The notes beneath the pieces are model-generated. The model was not told the DNA's origin. It worked only from the letters and a program-made list of their open reading frames with translations, and did no database searches. A stretch of DNA of 64,000 bases, from positions 124,001 to 188,000 of the forward strand of contig NZ_JACJPL010000013.1 of assembly GCF_014696065.1 (NCBI RefSeq). Reading direction: 5' to 3'. Numbering within the stretch: the first letter of the stretch is position 1; each line of letters opens with the position of its first letter. The position numbers and the translations under genes are program-made. Shown piece after piece: positions 9,071-17,787 of the stretch. The DNA is from Leptolyngbya sp. FACHB-261. Lineage in GTDB: Bacteria > Cyanobacteriota > Cyanobacteriia > FACHB-261.

Positions 9071-9847
9071 CTAGTGAACCAGAACAGCCTCTTCTGTTTC
9101 CGCCCGCAGTAGATCCATCACGTTCTCTTTCGTTTCTAGGAAGCGACTAGAACGCTTGATTTGATAGGTGCGTTCCGCAGGCCAGTCAAAACTAAATTCT
9201 GCTTTAATGCTGCCCGGACGTGAGGTGAGCACATAGAGGCGCTGCGAGAGAAAAACAGCTTCCTCAACGTCGTGGGTAATCATAAAAATAGTCGTGCTGG
9301 TCTGTCGCCACACATGTAAGAGAAACTGTTGCATGGCTTCCTTCGTTTGCACGTCCAAGGCTCCGAAAGGCTCATCCATCAGCAGAATCTTGGGCTGAGA
9401 AGCCAAAGCTCGAGCAATCGCTACGCGTTGCTTCATGCCACCCGATAATTCACGGGGTAGAGCCTGGGCAAATTGAGATAAACCTACCACCTCCAAATAG
9501 TAGGCAATTTGCTGGCGTCGCAAGGTGGAGGGCGCACCCTGCAACTTCAAGCCAAAGCCAACATTTTCAGCAACCGTCATCCAGGGGTAGAGCGTGTAGC
9601 TCTGAAAGACCATGCCCCGATCTGGCCCTGGCCCCGCTACTGAAACACCGTCCACCCGAATTTCACCGGCAGTGGGTGTATCTAACCCGGCAATCAGACG
9701 CAGCAGCGTAGACTTTCCAGAACCAGAGGCACCAACGGCACAAACTAGTTCCCCTTCTGCGATGTGCAAATTGATATCTCTCAGGACTGCTAGAGGGTTA
9801 AGCCGAGTCTTGAATTGCTTGTAGAGTTGACGAACTTCTAACTGCAT
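9071..9847 (-). CDS. ABC transporter ATP-binding protein of the guanidine operon
   Basis: A 258-aa ATPase of the nitrate/sulfonate/taurine importer type (NrtD/SsuB/TauB). Walker A is GASGSGKST (39-47), the signature LSGGMKQR (134-141) and Walker B LLMDEP (155-160). It would drive import by the permease at 9854-10699, six bases upstream. Last gene of the six-gene minus-strand operon. The order hydrolase, hypA, hypB, binding protein, permease, ATPase is, as I recall, that of Synechocystis sll1077-sll1082. Guanidine as substrate is inferred from context. Confidence 0.9.
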   Translation of the reverse strand: MQLEVRQLYKQFKTRLNPLAVLRDINLHIAEGELVCAVGASGSGKSTLLRLIAGLDTPTAGEIRVDGVSVAGPGPDRGMVFQSYTLYPWMTVAENVGFGLKLQGAPSTLRRQQIAYYLEVVGLSQFAQALPRELSGGMKQRVAIARALASQPKILLMDEPFGALDVQTKEAMQQFLLHVWRQTSTTIFMITHDVEEAVFLSQRLYVLTSRPGSIKAEFSFDWPAERTYQIKRSSRFLETKENVMDLLRAETEEAVLVH

Positions 9848-9853
9848 AAGAAT

Positions 9854-10699
9854 TTACCGTGACCAACGACAGGCAAAGCGCAACAGTAAGCGGAACAATA
9901 AATCGATACCAACACCAATTAAGCCGATCACAATCAAACCGACGAACATCTCATCAGTCTTGAGAAACCTTTGAGCGACGCTAATTCGACGTCCTAGTCC
10001 TTCAGTCGCTGCGACCAATTCAGAAACAATCACCAGGTTCCAAGATGCCGCCATGTTTACCCGACAGGCATCAATGATGTTGGGCAAAATAAAAGGCAGA
10101 ATCACCTGGAGTAAAACTTGGGAGCGACGACCACCCAAGGTATAGGAGGTTTCGATCATCTCCTTGGGTACAAACTTGACCGCATCCATAATCATCAGCG
10201 TGTTGAAAAACAAAGTGCCGATGAAAATGAGCAGAATTTTAGGGACTTCGCCCAGCCCAAAATACAGAATTAATAAGGGAATGAAGGCTGAGGCTGGCAT
10301 GTAACGAATCAGGCCAATGAGCGGCTCAGTTAGGGCACGAATACTGGCAAACGTCCCCATCAACACACCCAATGGCACTGAGATCATTGCAGCTAAAAAG
10401 AAACCGCACAAAACGCGAAACAGACTAAAGCCCGCATCTTGCAGCAGGCTACCGTCACTGGCTAACTTTTGCAGAGCTGCCCAAACCTGAAGGGGGGTGG
10501 GCAGTAACAACGGAGGGACCACCCCCGAATTTGAAACCGCCCACCACAGACCAAAGGGAACACAGACTGACAGAGCCATCAAGAGCCAGGTCAAAGGCCG
10601 AGGAATGTCCTCACAGATTTGCCAGAAAACTGATGGTCCCAACATTCGCTGCGGACGCTGGAACGTGAGTGCGCTGGAATTCTGAATCGGTTTAGCCAT
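9854..10699 (-). CDS. ABC transporter permease of the guanidine operon
   Basis: A 281-aa inner-membrane permease of the SsuC/TauC/NrtB type with about six hydrophobic segments. A cytoplasmic coupling loop (EAA loop) is recognisable around NMAASWNLVIVSELVAATEG. The hydrophilic ~30-residue N-terminus is normal for the family. It should form a homodimeric channel with the ATPase encoded six bases downstream and take substrate from the lipoprotein encoded upstream. Confidence 0.9.
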   Translation of the reverse strand: MAKPIQNSSALTFQRPQRMLGPSVFWQICEDIPRPLTWLLMALSVCVPFGLWWAVSNSGVVPPLLLPTPLQVWAALQKLASDGSLLQDAGFSLFRVLCGFFLAAMISVPLGVLMGTFASIRALTEPLIGLIRYMPASAFIPLLILYFGLGEVPKILLIFIGTLFFNTLMIMDAVKFVPKEMIETSYTLGGRRSQVLLQVILPFILPNIIDACRVNMAASWNLVIVSELVAATEGLGRRISVAQRFLKTDEMFVGLIVIGLIGVGIDLLFRLLLRFACRWSR

Positions 10700-10756
10700 A
10701 CCTTGAGCCCTGATGGTATTAGGAGAAACTAAAGAAACAAGCTAGAGCCGTATCCC

Positions 10757-11797
10757 TTAGGTTTTGCCTGCCTTGGCAGCATAGGCTTTGACAAACTGAT
10801 CGTCGAAGAGCTTGCTGATATCCGGCGCTTCTTTTGCTAGACCACTCTCAACTAAGAACTGATTAATTTGCTGAGCGGAATAGAACAAGGACGTCGGAGT
10901 CTGCCCAGGCGCAAAGGCTTTAAGATTCTCCTCGATAGTGAAGATTTTGGTACCCGAATCGTAATCTTTGTATTCGTCTACTGAAACATTGGCTCGCTTG
11001 GCTAAAGCTTCATAAGCCTTATCACGATTGCTGTTGATGAAATCGAGAGTAGCAAACCAGCTATTGACCAGCCCTTGAACATCCTGCGGCCGCTCATTGA
11101 TCAACTGACGAGTGACGACGAGATGATCAGGAACAGCACCCGGAAAGTCTTTGGAACTAAAGAGTTCTTTGCTGCCAGGTCGCTTGAGGGCTTGAGTGGT
11201 GAAAGGGGCAAAAACGGCTACAGCATCCAGCTGGCCAGCGGCAAAAGCTGCTGCGGCTGCCCCTGTTTCTAGAGGTTGAAAGTCAATGTCAGCTTGAGTT
11301 AAACCTTCCTTCTTCATGCCCAGCAGCAACAGAAAGTGATCGACAGTTCCCTCCTCAGCGGCAACTCTCTTGCCCTTAAGGTCAGCGATTTGATTAATGC
11401 CCTCGCTCACAATGATCTTGTCGTTGCCGGTGGAGTTGTCATTGACCAACACAATCACCTGATCGGAACCAGCAGCCACCGAGCTAATGGTGTCATTGAG
11501 GGTTTGAGTGTTGGCATCCAATTGCCCAGCGGTCAGTGCCTTGATCGAATCTAAATAGCCATCAAACCACTTGAGATCCACCGTGACATTGTTAGCCTCA
11601 AACAGCTTTTCATCCTGAGCGATCTGCCAGGGAATCCAACCGGGCCAAGCGCTGAACCCCATCCGTACAGGCGCAGAAGCGGCTGCGGATGTGCCTGCAT
11701 TTGAAGTAGTTGCCGATGGGGACGGTGTACAACTGACCGTTACAATTAAGCCGACCAAGGCCAGCGCGAAGAAAGAAACAAGCGTACGCACCCTCAT
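10757..11797 (-). CDS. ABC transporter substrate-binding lipoprotein of the guanidine operon
   Basis: A 346-aa NMT1/THI5- or SsuA-like binding protein. The N-terminus is a lipoprotein signal with lipobox TVSC, so C23 would be lipidated and the protein tethered outside the inner membrane. The start of the binding lobe, VRMGFSAWPGWIPWQIAQDE, is typical. It lies 57 bp from the HypB-like gene and 57 bp from the permease. Guanidine is the likely ligand because of the upstream hydrolase and riboswitch; the sequence alone would also allow an alkyl sulfonate or similar ligand. Confidence 0.88.
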   Translation of the reverse strand: MRVRTLVSFFALALVGLIVTVSCTPSPSATTSNAGTSAAASAPVRMGFSAWPGWIPWQIAQDEKLFEANNVTVDLKWFDGYLDSIKALTAGQLDANTQTLNDTISSVAAGSDQVIVLVNDNSTGNDKIIVSEGINQIADLKGKRVAAEEGTVDHFLLLLGMKKEGLTQADIDFQPLETGAAAAAFAAGQLDAVAVFAPFTTQALKRPGSKELFSSKDFPGAVPDHLVVTRQLINERPQDVQGLVNSWFATLDFINSNRDKAYEALAKRANVSVDEYKDYDSGTKIFTIEENLKAFAPGQTPTSLFYSAQQINQFLVESGLAKEAPDISKLFDDQFVKAYAAKAGKT

Positions 11798-11854
11798 GAG
11801 CTATCCTCTGAATCTATCCACTGAAAACTATCCGCTGAAAAGCGACTAAAAAAG

Positions 11855-12595
11855 TCAATGCGGTGAGGCAATCAGAGCGTCTGGTTTGGCTTCTAATGGC
11901 CTAGCTTCTAGACGCAAGGTTGTTTGACTTGCAACCTGTGACCGCACCCAGCTAAACCAGCAATCTAAACCTTCACCGGTTTTGGTTGAAACTGGAATCA
12001 GCGTGACATCTGGATTGATCTGTCGCACATTGGCTTCAATACGAGCCAGATCAATATCGAGATAGGGGGCCAGATCTAGTTTGGTGATTAGCAAGCAGTC
12101 TGCCTCCTGAAACATGATTGGGTACTTCAGGGGTTTATCTTCGCCTTCGGTCAAACTTAACAGGGCAACCTTGGCATGTTCGCCTACCTCAAATTCAGCA
12201 GGACAAACTAAATTGCCGACATTTTCGACCAAGACTAAATCAAACTCAGCAGGAACGTACTCCTGGGCCAGTTGATGGAGCCCACCCGCCACCATCTTGG
12301 CGTCCAAATGGCAGGCACGCCCGGTATTGATAGCCATTACAGGCACTCCATATTGACGCAACCGCTCAGCGTCTAGCTCCGTGGTCATATCGCCTTCGAT
12401 TACGGCGATCTTGAGATCTTGACTTAAAGCAGCCAGGGTCTTTTCGAGCAGCGCTGTTTTACCTGCACCAGGGCTACTCATGAGATTGAAGCAAGTAATG
12501 CCCCACTGATCAAAATGGGCTCGATTGTGGTCAGCGCCCCGCTGATTAGCGTGCAGCAAGTTGATGCCCAGGGCTGCGTCAAATGTTTGGTGCAT
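11855..12595 (-). CDS. ghaB: HypB-like nickel GTPase, accessory to guanidine hydrolase (GhaB)
   Basis: About 246 aa from ATG 12595, chosen because family members start [10 protein letters not shown]; an upstream start at 12640 would add 15 residues. The P-loop is SSPGAGKT (40-47), [16 protein letters not shown] is the metal/switch region and ITKLDL the base-recognition motif. A long His-rich N-terminal tail is absent. In the described system HypA/HypB-like proteins load nickel into guanidine hydrolase. The gene overlaps the HypA-like gene by 17 bp. No hydrogenase genes are near. Confidence 0.88.
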   Translation of the reverse strand: MHQTFDAALGINLLHANQRGADHNRAHFDQWGITCFNLMSSPGAGKTALLEKTLAALSQDLKIAVIEGDMTTELDAERLRQYGVPVMAINTGRACHLDAKMVAGGLHQLAQEYVPAEFDLVLVENVGNLVCPAEFEVGEHAKVALLSLTEGEDKPLKYPIMFQEADCLLITKLDLAPYLDIDLARIEANVRQINPDVTLIPVSTKTGEGLDCWFSWVRSQVASQTTLRLEARPLEAKPDALIASPH

Positions 12596-12965
12596 ATGCT
12601 TGTGAGGGAGTCGAATCAGTACAGTATTCGAGGCGGTCAATCTTCAGTTCGCGGCCTGAACGAATGTCTTCCATCGGGCTTTGACATTGAGGACAGGCAT
12701 AATGCAAACCGATTTCAGGTTCATAGGACTGTTGGCAAGGGTGACAGAAGGCAACGAGTGGTATCTCTTCAATGACCAGCTCGGTTTCAGCCAGAAAAGT
12801 TCCCTGTCTCTGTACCTCAAAGCTGAATTGCAAACTTACAGGCTCAACACAGGTAAACTTGCCAACCGTCAAGTGAATGCGTTCGATACGGGGAGGCTCA
12901 GTTTGAGCATCCCACCAGTCCTTGACCGTTAGAATCAAGGCCCTAGTCATGTCAGTTTCGTGCAC
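12579..12965 (-). CDS. ghaA: HypA-like nickel chaperone, accessory to guanidine hydrolase (GhaA)
   Basis: A 128-aa HypA homologue. The N-terminal MHE motif binds nickel (Met1, His2, Glu3), and a zinc site is formed by C74/C77 and C91/C94. It starts three bases after the gdmH stop and overlaps the HypB-like gene. Its place next to gdmH, with no hydrogenase genes in sight, supports dedicated nickel delivery to GdmH rather than hydrogenase maturation. Confidence 0.9.
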   Translation of the reverse strand: MHETDMTRALILTVKDWWDAQTEPPRIERIHLTVGKFTCVEPVSLQFSFEVQRQGTFLAETELVIEEIPLVAFCHPCQQSYEPEIGLHYACPQCQSPMEDIRSGRELKIDRLEYCTDSTPSQAYAPNI

Positions 12966-12968
12966 AGC

Positions 12969-14156
12969 TTACCCCCAAGGACTATCGACTACTTGGGCTT
13001 CTGCATGGATATAGTCTGGCTTTTGGCGGCGCGGCAGTTGACCCGACAAAACCAGATTGGCCATGGCATCACAAATGACCCGGGTTGCCATCAGCGAAGT
13101 CAGATCACTGATGTCATAGGGCGGTGAAACTTCCACCACCTCAAGACCGCAAACCGGAGCCCGCCGGATAATCTTGCCCAACAGATAGAGTGCTTCACGG
13201 GGGAGCAACCCACCTGGCTCTGGCCAGCCCGTCCCTGGCACAAAACCAGCATCGATACAGTCGATATCGAAGCTGATATAGACACAATCCGTGCCATCTA
13301 AAGCACGCTCTAATGCGAAGTCTACGGCAGCATCCAGCCCGATTTCTGTAATGTCCGTAACCGTGAGAATATTCGTAGCCCGTTCGCGGCAAACTTTAAC
13401 CCCTTGGCGCGGCACCTGCCAGCCACCAATGCCCAACTGCACCAAGTTTTTTGCAGGCGCATTTGCCATATTGGTGGCATGAAACCAGGGGCAGGTATGC
13501 ATGCGTTCGTCCAAGTCTGTTTCCTGAGTATCCACATGGCGATCGAAGTGGATGATGCCAACTTTCTTGTCGCCTAGATGCCGACAAACACCACGAACTG
13601 TAGGGAAACCAATCGAGTGATCGCCGCCCAAAATAATTGGGAAGGCTCCGGAGCTGAAGATGTGGGAAATCCCTTTGGAAATCTGGTCAAAGGACTTCTC
13701 GTTGTTGGCAGGAATCGTAAAGATATCGCCAACATCACAGAGGGTGATTTGTTCGCGCAAATCAATGCCTAGCTCGAAGTTATAGGGCGTGTAAAGGGCT
13801 GAAATGCGACGAATTCCCTGAGGTCCAAAGCGCGTTCCAGGTCGATAGGTTGTACCGGAATCGTGAGGCACGCCGACAACAGCAACATCGTATTCCCCAA
13901 CCTTGCGCACATCTTCTAAATATGGTGCTTTGAGAAAAGTGTTAATGCCTGCAAAGTGAGGGAGTTCGCCTCGGGAAAATGTTGGGATGGAGCGGTCACG
14001 AATGCTTTCGGCGGCTTCTAAACCGAACTCTAAGCCTCGGCTCACCTCTTGCTGCCAGCCCGTCATTGGCAGATGGGTTTCTCGTTCTAGTGCACGACGA
14101 CCCTCAGTGCCAGGTGCATCGGAATTGGGCTGTTGAAAAAGGGGCTGTTCGGTCAT
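12969..14156 (-). CDS. gdmH: Nickel-dependent guanidine hydrolase (agmatinase/arginase fold)
   Basis: A 395-aa ureohydrolase-fold enzyme that should split guanidine to ammonia and urea using two nickel ions. Metal-binding motifs are GGDHS (177-181), DRHVD (205-209) and SFDIDCID further on. An N-terminal extension of ~65 residues precedes the core, as in GdmH. I start at ATG 14156, with AAAGGA upstream; the frame is open further up but that is riboswitch sequence. Often misannotated as agmatinase. First gene of the operon, controlled by the guanidine-I riboswitch just upstream. Confidence 0.92.
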   Translation of the reverse strand: MTEQPLFQQPNSDAPGTEGRRALERETHLPMTGWQQEVSRGLEFGLEAAESIRDRSIPTFSRGELPHFAGINTFLKAPYLEDVRKVGEYDVAVVGVPHDSGTTYRPGTRFGPQGIRRISALYTPYNFELGIDLREQITLCDVGDIFTIPANNEKSFDQISKGISHIFSSGAFPIILGGDHSIGFPTVRGVCRHLGDKKVGIIHFDRHVDTQETDLDERMHTCPWFHATNMANAPAKNLVQLGIGGWQVPRQGVKVCRERATNILTVTDITEIGLDAAVDFALERALDGTDCVYISFDIDCIDAGFVPGTGWPEPGGLLPREALYLLGKIIRRAPVCGLEVVEVSPPYDISDLTSLMATRVICDAMANLVLSGQLPRRQKPDYIHAEAQVVDSPWG

Positions 14157-14205
14157 GTTGATTGATCCTTTGTAGATGCTGAACCGGTGATCCGTTGAAA
14201 ATGGC

Positions 14206-14257
14206 AAAAGCCCAGAAGTCGCCAACAGTCCTTTGCTGCTGTATGGCTCTCCCGGGC
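14206..14257 (-). terminator. Riboswitch-controlled intrinsic terminator
   Basis: On the minus strand GCCCGGGAG (14257-14249), the last conserved segment of the riboswitch aptamer, can pair with CTTCTGGGC (14218-14210), followed by TTTT (14209-14206). Forming this hairpin would need the aptamer's 3' arm to be free, so ligand binding should prevent termination: an ON switch. Pairing read by eye, with G-U pairs included. Confidence 0.75.
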
Positions 14258-14385
14258 TTTTCTCCCGCCGTGTGACCCTCTTCCGCAATCTTTGGGTTTC
14301 TCATTGCCAAGATTGTCGAAAGTTGGTTGCTTCTCTCGGACCAGACATCTGAACTGCATACGGTCAGATCGGAACCCTAGAAGCT
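14245..14385 (-). promoter_or_regulatory. Guanidine-I riboswitch (ykkC)
   Basis: The minus strand carries the conserved blocks in order: CTAGGGTTCCG, then CTGGTCCGAGAG, then ACGGCGGGAGAAAAGCCCGG followed by GAGA. These are the hallmark blocks of the ykkC class that binds guanidinium. The aptamer ends about 90 nt before the gdmH start, and its last segment doubles as one arm of the terminator at 14206-14257. Confidence 0.95.
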
Positions 14386-14609
14386 AATCACTTGTATAGC
14401 GTGGTGCTAAAGCAGTTGCTCAGACCTCCCAATCTTGTTAAGCCTGACGTAGTCTTAACAAGAGCGTTGAGCGGAAAGTGTATCAAAGCCTACAAAGGCT
14501 CGTTATCACTATTTTTTTGCATCTAACGAAAACGCGGGCTTGTGATTAGACCAGCCTTGTTGCTTAGACTTGCCTAGTGGAATAGGCTCCTGTAGACAAG
14601 AAGGTTGCT

Positions 14610-15179
14610 CTAAAACTTGCTTGATCGGTTGCGGCGTTCAGCTTGCCGGAATTTGCTAGCAGACCGTTTTTTGCTGGGGCCGCGTAGCTTCTTAAGACCA
14701 GAACCAATCCAGTCACTCAGGCTATGGCTCATGGCTCCCAGTTCCAAGCCCACTAAAATAGCCAGCCACTGCAAGGGAAAGGTGGTGAACAGGGCTAGTC
14801 CAGCCTTGGCAATGGGTCGCCACTGCCACAGCCAACCCTGTGTTTGGTACCAGCCCCACAGGATCAGCAGAACCACAGGCAGTACCCAGCAGGCTAGGTA
14901 GGCGAGACGGAGGACCGTCCCCACTACAGGGCCGTGGGACAGAAAGGAGCGATGGCGCATGCTCTTGCGATAGGGTAGCCAGAGCCAACGCAGGATGCCC
15001 CACCGTTTGTACTGCTGCGAATGGATATCCAGATCGCCCCCGAACATCAAACCTGCGAATAGGTAACTGCCACTGAGCAGCAGGGAGAGTTCGCCACTTC
15101 GGGTGCCCCAGTAGCTCGCCCCGGAAATCAGGGGCAAAGTCCACAGTGTGATTTGATCGTGGGTTCGACCGAGTGGCAT
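14610..15179 (-). CDS. DUF2227 putative metal-binding membrane protein
   Basis: A 189-aa protein with the DUF2227 pattern: MPLGRTHD at the N-terminus, GGDLDIHS near residue 50 and RHRSFLSHGPVVGT near residue 80. The His/Asp residues could bind a metal. Two hydrophobic stretches follow and the tail is very basic (KKRSASKFRQAERRNRSSK). Function unknown. Common in cyanobacteria. It lies divergent from tRNA-Val, 30 bp away. Confidence 0.85.
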   Translation of the reverse strand: MPLGRTHDQITLWTLPLISGASYWGTRSGELSLLLSGSYLFAGLMFGGDLDIHSQQYKRWGILRWLWLPYRKSMRHRSFLSHGPVVGTVLRLAYLACWVLPVVLLILWGWYQTQGWLWQWRPIAKAGLALFTTFPLQWLAILVGLELGAMSHSLSDWIGSGLKKLRGPSKKRSASKFRQAERRNRSSKF

Positions 15180-15209
15180 GGCAAAAGTTTGATATACTCA
15201 GATTCTACC

Positions 15210-15281
15210 GGGCGGTTAGCTCAGTGGTAGAGCGCCTGCCTTACAAGCAGGATGCCACTGGTTCAAATCCAGTACTGCCCA
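15210..15281 (+). tRNA. tRNA-Val (anticodon UAC)
   Basis: A 72-nt cloverleaf: acceptor GGGCGGT/ACTGCCC with discriminator A, D-arm AGCTCAGTGGTAGAGC, anticodon stem CCTGC/GCAGG around CTTACAA (anticodon UAC), and T-loop GGTTCAAATCC. CCA is not encoded. Confidence 0.95.
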
Positions 15282-15313
15282 TCTTCTTCAGTGCTCAAAT
15301 CCTTTACTAGTAG

Positions 15314-15769
15314 GGGTTTGAGCACTCGTCGATTAGCACGCTATTTGTCGTCGTTAGTAGATTCATGTCGTTGCGACAACAACCATATGCTTGTCAGTCT
15401 CCCCCATTGAGAGCGACGTAGCAGGTTGAGGGAGACCTAACCCCCCGGCCCCCTCCCCTGCGAGGGAAGGGGGAGGCAAGGGACAGGTGTTTGCAGAGGG
15501 TGAGGAAATCTTGGGTAGGGGCTTGGTTGCCAAGCCCTCAATGGCCATTCTGCACGGCTCGTAGCAGGTTGGGGGAGAGGCTGTAGAGGGCCTGGTAGGG
15601 CCGCCGCCTTTGGGGTGGACGGTGACTTTGCGGACTAAGTCGCGGGCTTCGAGACCTAGGAGCAGGGGCTGGAGGCCTTGGGGTTCGAGGTTGATGTCGC
15701 GGCTGAGTAGGGCGAGGGTGACGCGGGAGTGGGCGCTGTTAGGTTCGAGGTAGTTGGCAATGGTCAGCA
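15314..15769. repeat. Left copy of a ~400-bp direct repeat
   Basis: Shares GGGTTTGAGCAC, GCTATTTGTCGTCGTTA, the C/G-rich block CCTAACCCCCCGGCCCCCT, and then ~300 bp of near-identity with 16871-17269. This copy has an extra ~60 bp near 15361-15425 that includes the palindrome GTCGTTGCGACAAC. Similarity ends abruptly after CAGCAGGAT at about 15768. Confidence 0.85.
15551..15768 (-). pseudogene. Truncated, frameshifted copy of the gene at 17037-17348
   Basis: The minus-strand translation matches the middle and C-terminal part of the 103-aa protein (TIANYLEPNSAHSRVTLALL, VRKVTVHPKGGGPT) but lacks its first ~25 codons. After GGPT a one-base deletion relative to the intact copy shifts the frame. 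It is a partial duplicate inside the left direct repeat. Confidence 0.75.
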
Positions 15770-15945
15770 GGATTGAATAAGCGCTGAAACCACGTTCAGC
15801 CTAATGTTACTCAACTGAATCTCTTCCTACTAACTCAATTGGGAAAACGGCAGCTATGCTAGATGGACATCTCACCCCGCTTTGAACAATCGCCCCAATC
15901 ATTTCATTCCTTTAATTTTGTCAGTCCAGCAAGACATAGGACGGG

Positions 15946-16590
15946 TTACGAGATTGCGAAGCCTTTACCTGCTACTTTGGTTGATTTCGGTGCAGCCGAG
16001 GTGAATTTGATGTCCTTCATGTTTGGTCTGGGGCGGTGCTGTTTCTTAGCCTCATACCGTTCGTTGATTTCAACTTGCCTGTGACAAAATTCATATTCAT
16101 CCTGAAAATGTTGATAAACATCTTTGTAGGACAAATGAACGCCAAAATCTAATTCTTCAATGTCTAGTAAATTTAACGTTTCCTTGAGAATAATCGTCTT
16201 GGCTTGGACGTGATTGAGCTTATAACCTTCGTATGGCTTCAATAAGTCAAGGTGGGCCTCGATCGGTACGTACTTCTTTATATCAATTGCATAGTCTTTG
16301 GTGCCATTACTCCTTGTATAGCTGACAACTTTCCCAAGAGCTGCGTATCTGCCAAACCGTTCACATCTGGGTGGTTCATAGATGTCTTTATTCATATAAA
16401 GCCAAATATGATCCAGTGTTCTAAGTTGATCCTGACGACCTTTGTAAGGAATGGCCTTGATGTTTTGCAGTAGAAAAGAACTATCTCCAGTTTTGTCCGC
16501 CGTTCCCCAGTAATTTAAATATCCCTCAAAGCGAACGTTTTGCCCCAGCCAATCCGCCAGTGGTCTACAAGCAGTCGGTGACTTTTTCAT
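15946..16590 (-). CDS. Hypothetical protein, possible OB-fold-like
   Basis: A 214-aa product from ATG 16590, preceded by GGGAGGA. I cannot name it. The first 110 residues (VRFEGYLNYWGTADKTGDSS, FLLQNIKAI, DHIWLYM, then GKVVSYTRSNGTKDYAID) resemble the layout of small phage or mobile-element proteins with a five-strand barrel, where VxFxGxFxxxG leads to DHxW. The rest is charged and helical. It lies between the two direct repeats. Base composition is more AT-rich than in the repeats, consistent with insertion. Confidence 0.6.
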   Translation of the reverse strand: MKKSPTACRPLADWLGQNVRFEGYLNYWGTADKTGDSSFLLQNIKAIPYKGRQDQLRTLDHIWLYMNKDIYEPPRCERFGRYAALGKVVSYTRSNGTKDYAIDIKKYVPIEAHLDLLKPYEGYKLNHVQAKTIILKETLNLLDIEELDFGVHLSYKDVYQHFQDEYEFCHRQVEINERYEAKKQHRPRPNMKDIKFTSAAPKSTKVAGKGFAIS

Positions 16591-16870
16591 CTTGATCCTC
16601 CCAGAAGTTCCTTTATCTTGTGGAATGCCAGGATCAACCAATCCCCATGTGGCTGAGATTCAACGCAATTGGGCATGACGAACGGATACCCTGACTCTAA
16701 AAAATCAAGATAAACAATCAGGACTAACATTGGCTCCAGTGTTATCAAGGAAATGTGAAGCGATGGAATATAACTGGACAGCATATTTACCGAGTGGTTC
16801 GCAGACGCAAGGCAAAATAGCAGCCTTCCTTATAGTTGGTTGTTGCTCTGGCTAACTAATGGTTGTTGCA

Positions 16871-17269
16871 TGAGGGTTTGAGCACTTGTCGTGTCGATTA
16901 ACGCGCTATTTGTCGTCGTTAACAGGTTGGGGGAGACCTAACCCCCCGGCCCCCTTCCCTCGCAGGGAAGGGGGGCAAGGGACGGGGTTCTGCGGGTGGC
17001 GAGGAAATCCTGGGTAGGGGCTTGGTTGCCAAGCCCTCAATGGCCATTCTGCACAGTTCGCAGCAGATTGGGGGAGAGGCTGTAGAGGGCGATGGTGGGG
17101 CCGCCGCCTTCGGGGTGGACGGTGACTTTGCGGACCAGGTCGCGGGCTTCGAGGCCCAGGAGCAGGGGTTGGAGGTCTTGGGGTTCGAGGTTGCTGTCGC
17201 GGCTGAGTAGGGCGAGGGTGACGCGGGAGTGAGCGCTGTTGGGTTCGAGGTAGTTGGCGATGGTCAGCA
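16871..17269. repeat. Right copy of the ~400-bp direct repeat
   Basis: Matches 15314-15769 apart from a ~60-bp gap and scattered substitutions. This copy continues past the repeat end into an intact gene (17037-17348), so it is probably the original and the left copy the derived one. Confidence 0.85.
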
Positions 17270-17348
17270 GGATCAGTTTGAGCTGAGCGGAGAGGTTGAG
17301 GCGGCGGGTGATGTGGTCCCAGAGGGCGAGGCGAAGGTTGAGGCTCAT
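17037..17348 (-). CDS. Winged-helix-like hypothetical protein
   Basis: A 103-aa protein whose pattern (LSAQLKLILLTIANYLEPN, RVTLALLSRDSNLEPQDLQP, LLLGLEARDLVRKVTVHPEG, ALYSL) looks like a helix-turn-helix core followed by a beta wing, as in small replication-initiator or MarR-like domains. DNA binding is an inference. It lies 70 bp downstream of 17419-17787 on the same strand and probably shares its transcript. Its 3' two-thirds is duplicated at 15551-15768. Confidence 0.65.
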   Translation of the reverse strand: MSLNLRLALWDHITRRLNLSAQLKLILLTIANYLEPNSAHSRVTLALLSRDSNLEPQDLQPLLLGLEARDLVRKVTVHPEGGGPTIALYSLSPNLLRTVQNGH

Positions 17349-17418
17349 GGTTGGGGGATTGGGGGCAAAAGTGTCATTGCTGCGGCTTGACAGGCAGGGG
17401 TACTTGTGGCGAAGCCCG

Positions 17419-17787
17419 TCAAGGGATAGCGGACACAGGGCTGCTTGAGTTGCGCAGTTGGGTGTGTCGCTGTCGCCACAGTTGCCGCCAATAGCTCAGC
17501 ACGTCTTCGGGGTAGGAGTAGCGCTGAATTTCGGTTTTGATCACTTCGCCAATCCAGTCGAGCAGGTGCAGGTCGTTGCAGGCTTGGATGGTGAGAGCAC
17601 AGGCGGCAAGCCACTGATTGAATTTGCGATAGCTGAGGAACTGTCCGCCTCGGTCGGCGCGATGGACGAACAGCACATGCAGCCAGTGTTCGATGCGGCA
17701 AATGAGCGATTCGGGAATGCCTAAGAAGCGGGCGACTTGAGACAAAGGAATGCAAAGCTGCGGCTGCAACACCTGAGTAAGGTGCAT
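17419..17787 (-). CDS. Hypothetical protein
   Basis: A 122-aa protein that I do not recognise. The N-terminus (IPLSQVARFLGIPESLICRI) looks like a helix-turn-helix, and the rest is helical and rich in Trp and Leu, without membrane segments. It precedes the winged-helix-like gene on the same strand. The strong hairpins at 17873-17937 would lie in or near its 5' leader. Confidence 0.6.
   Translation of the reverse strand: MHLTQVLQPQLCIPLSQVARFLGIPESLICRIEHWLHVLFVHRADRGGQFLSYRKFNQWLAACALTIQACNDLHLLDWIGEVIKTEIQRYSYPEDVLSYWRQLWRQRHTQLRNSSSPVSAIP

Noticed and set aside
12579-12965. Hydrogenase maturation locus
   Set aside because: HypA- and HypB-like genes lie beside gdmH with a guanidine riboswitch and no other hyp or hydrogenase gene.
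14157-14288. N-terminal extension of the guanidine hydrolase
   Set aside because: The frame is open, but this DNA is the riboswitch terminator and leader; ATG 14156 has a ribosome site and fits the family.
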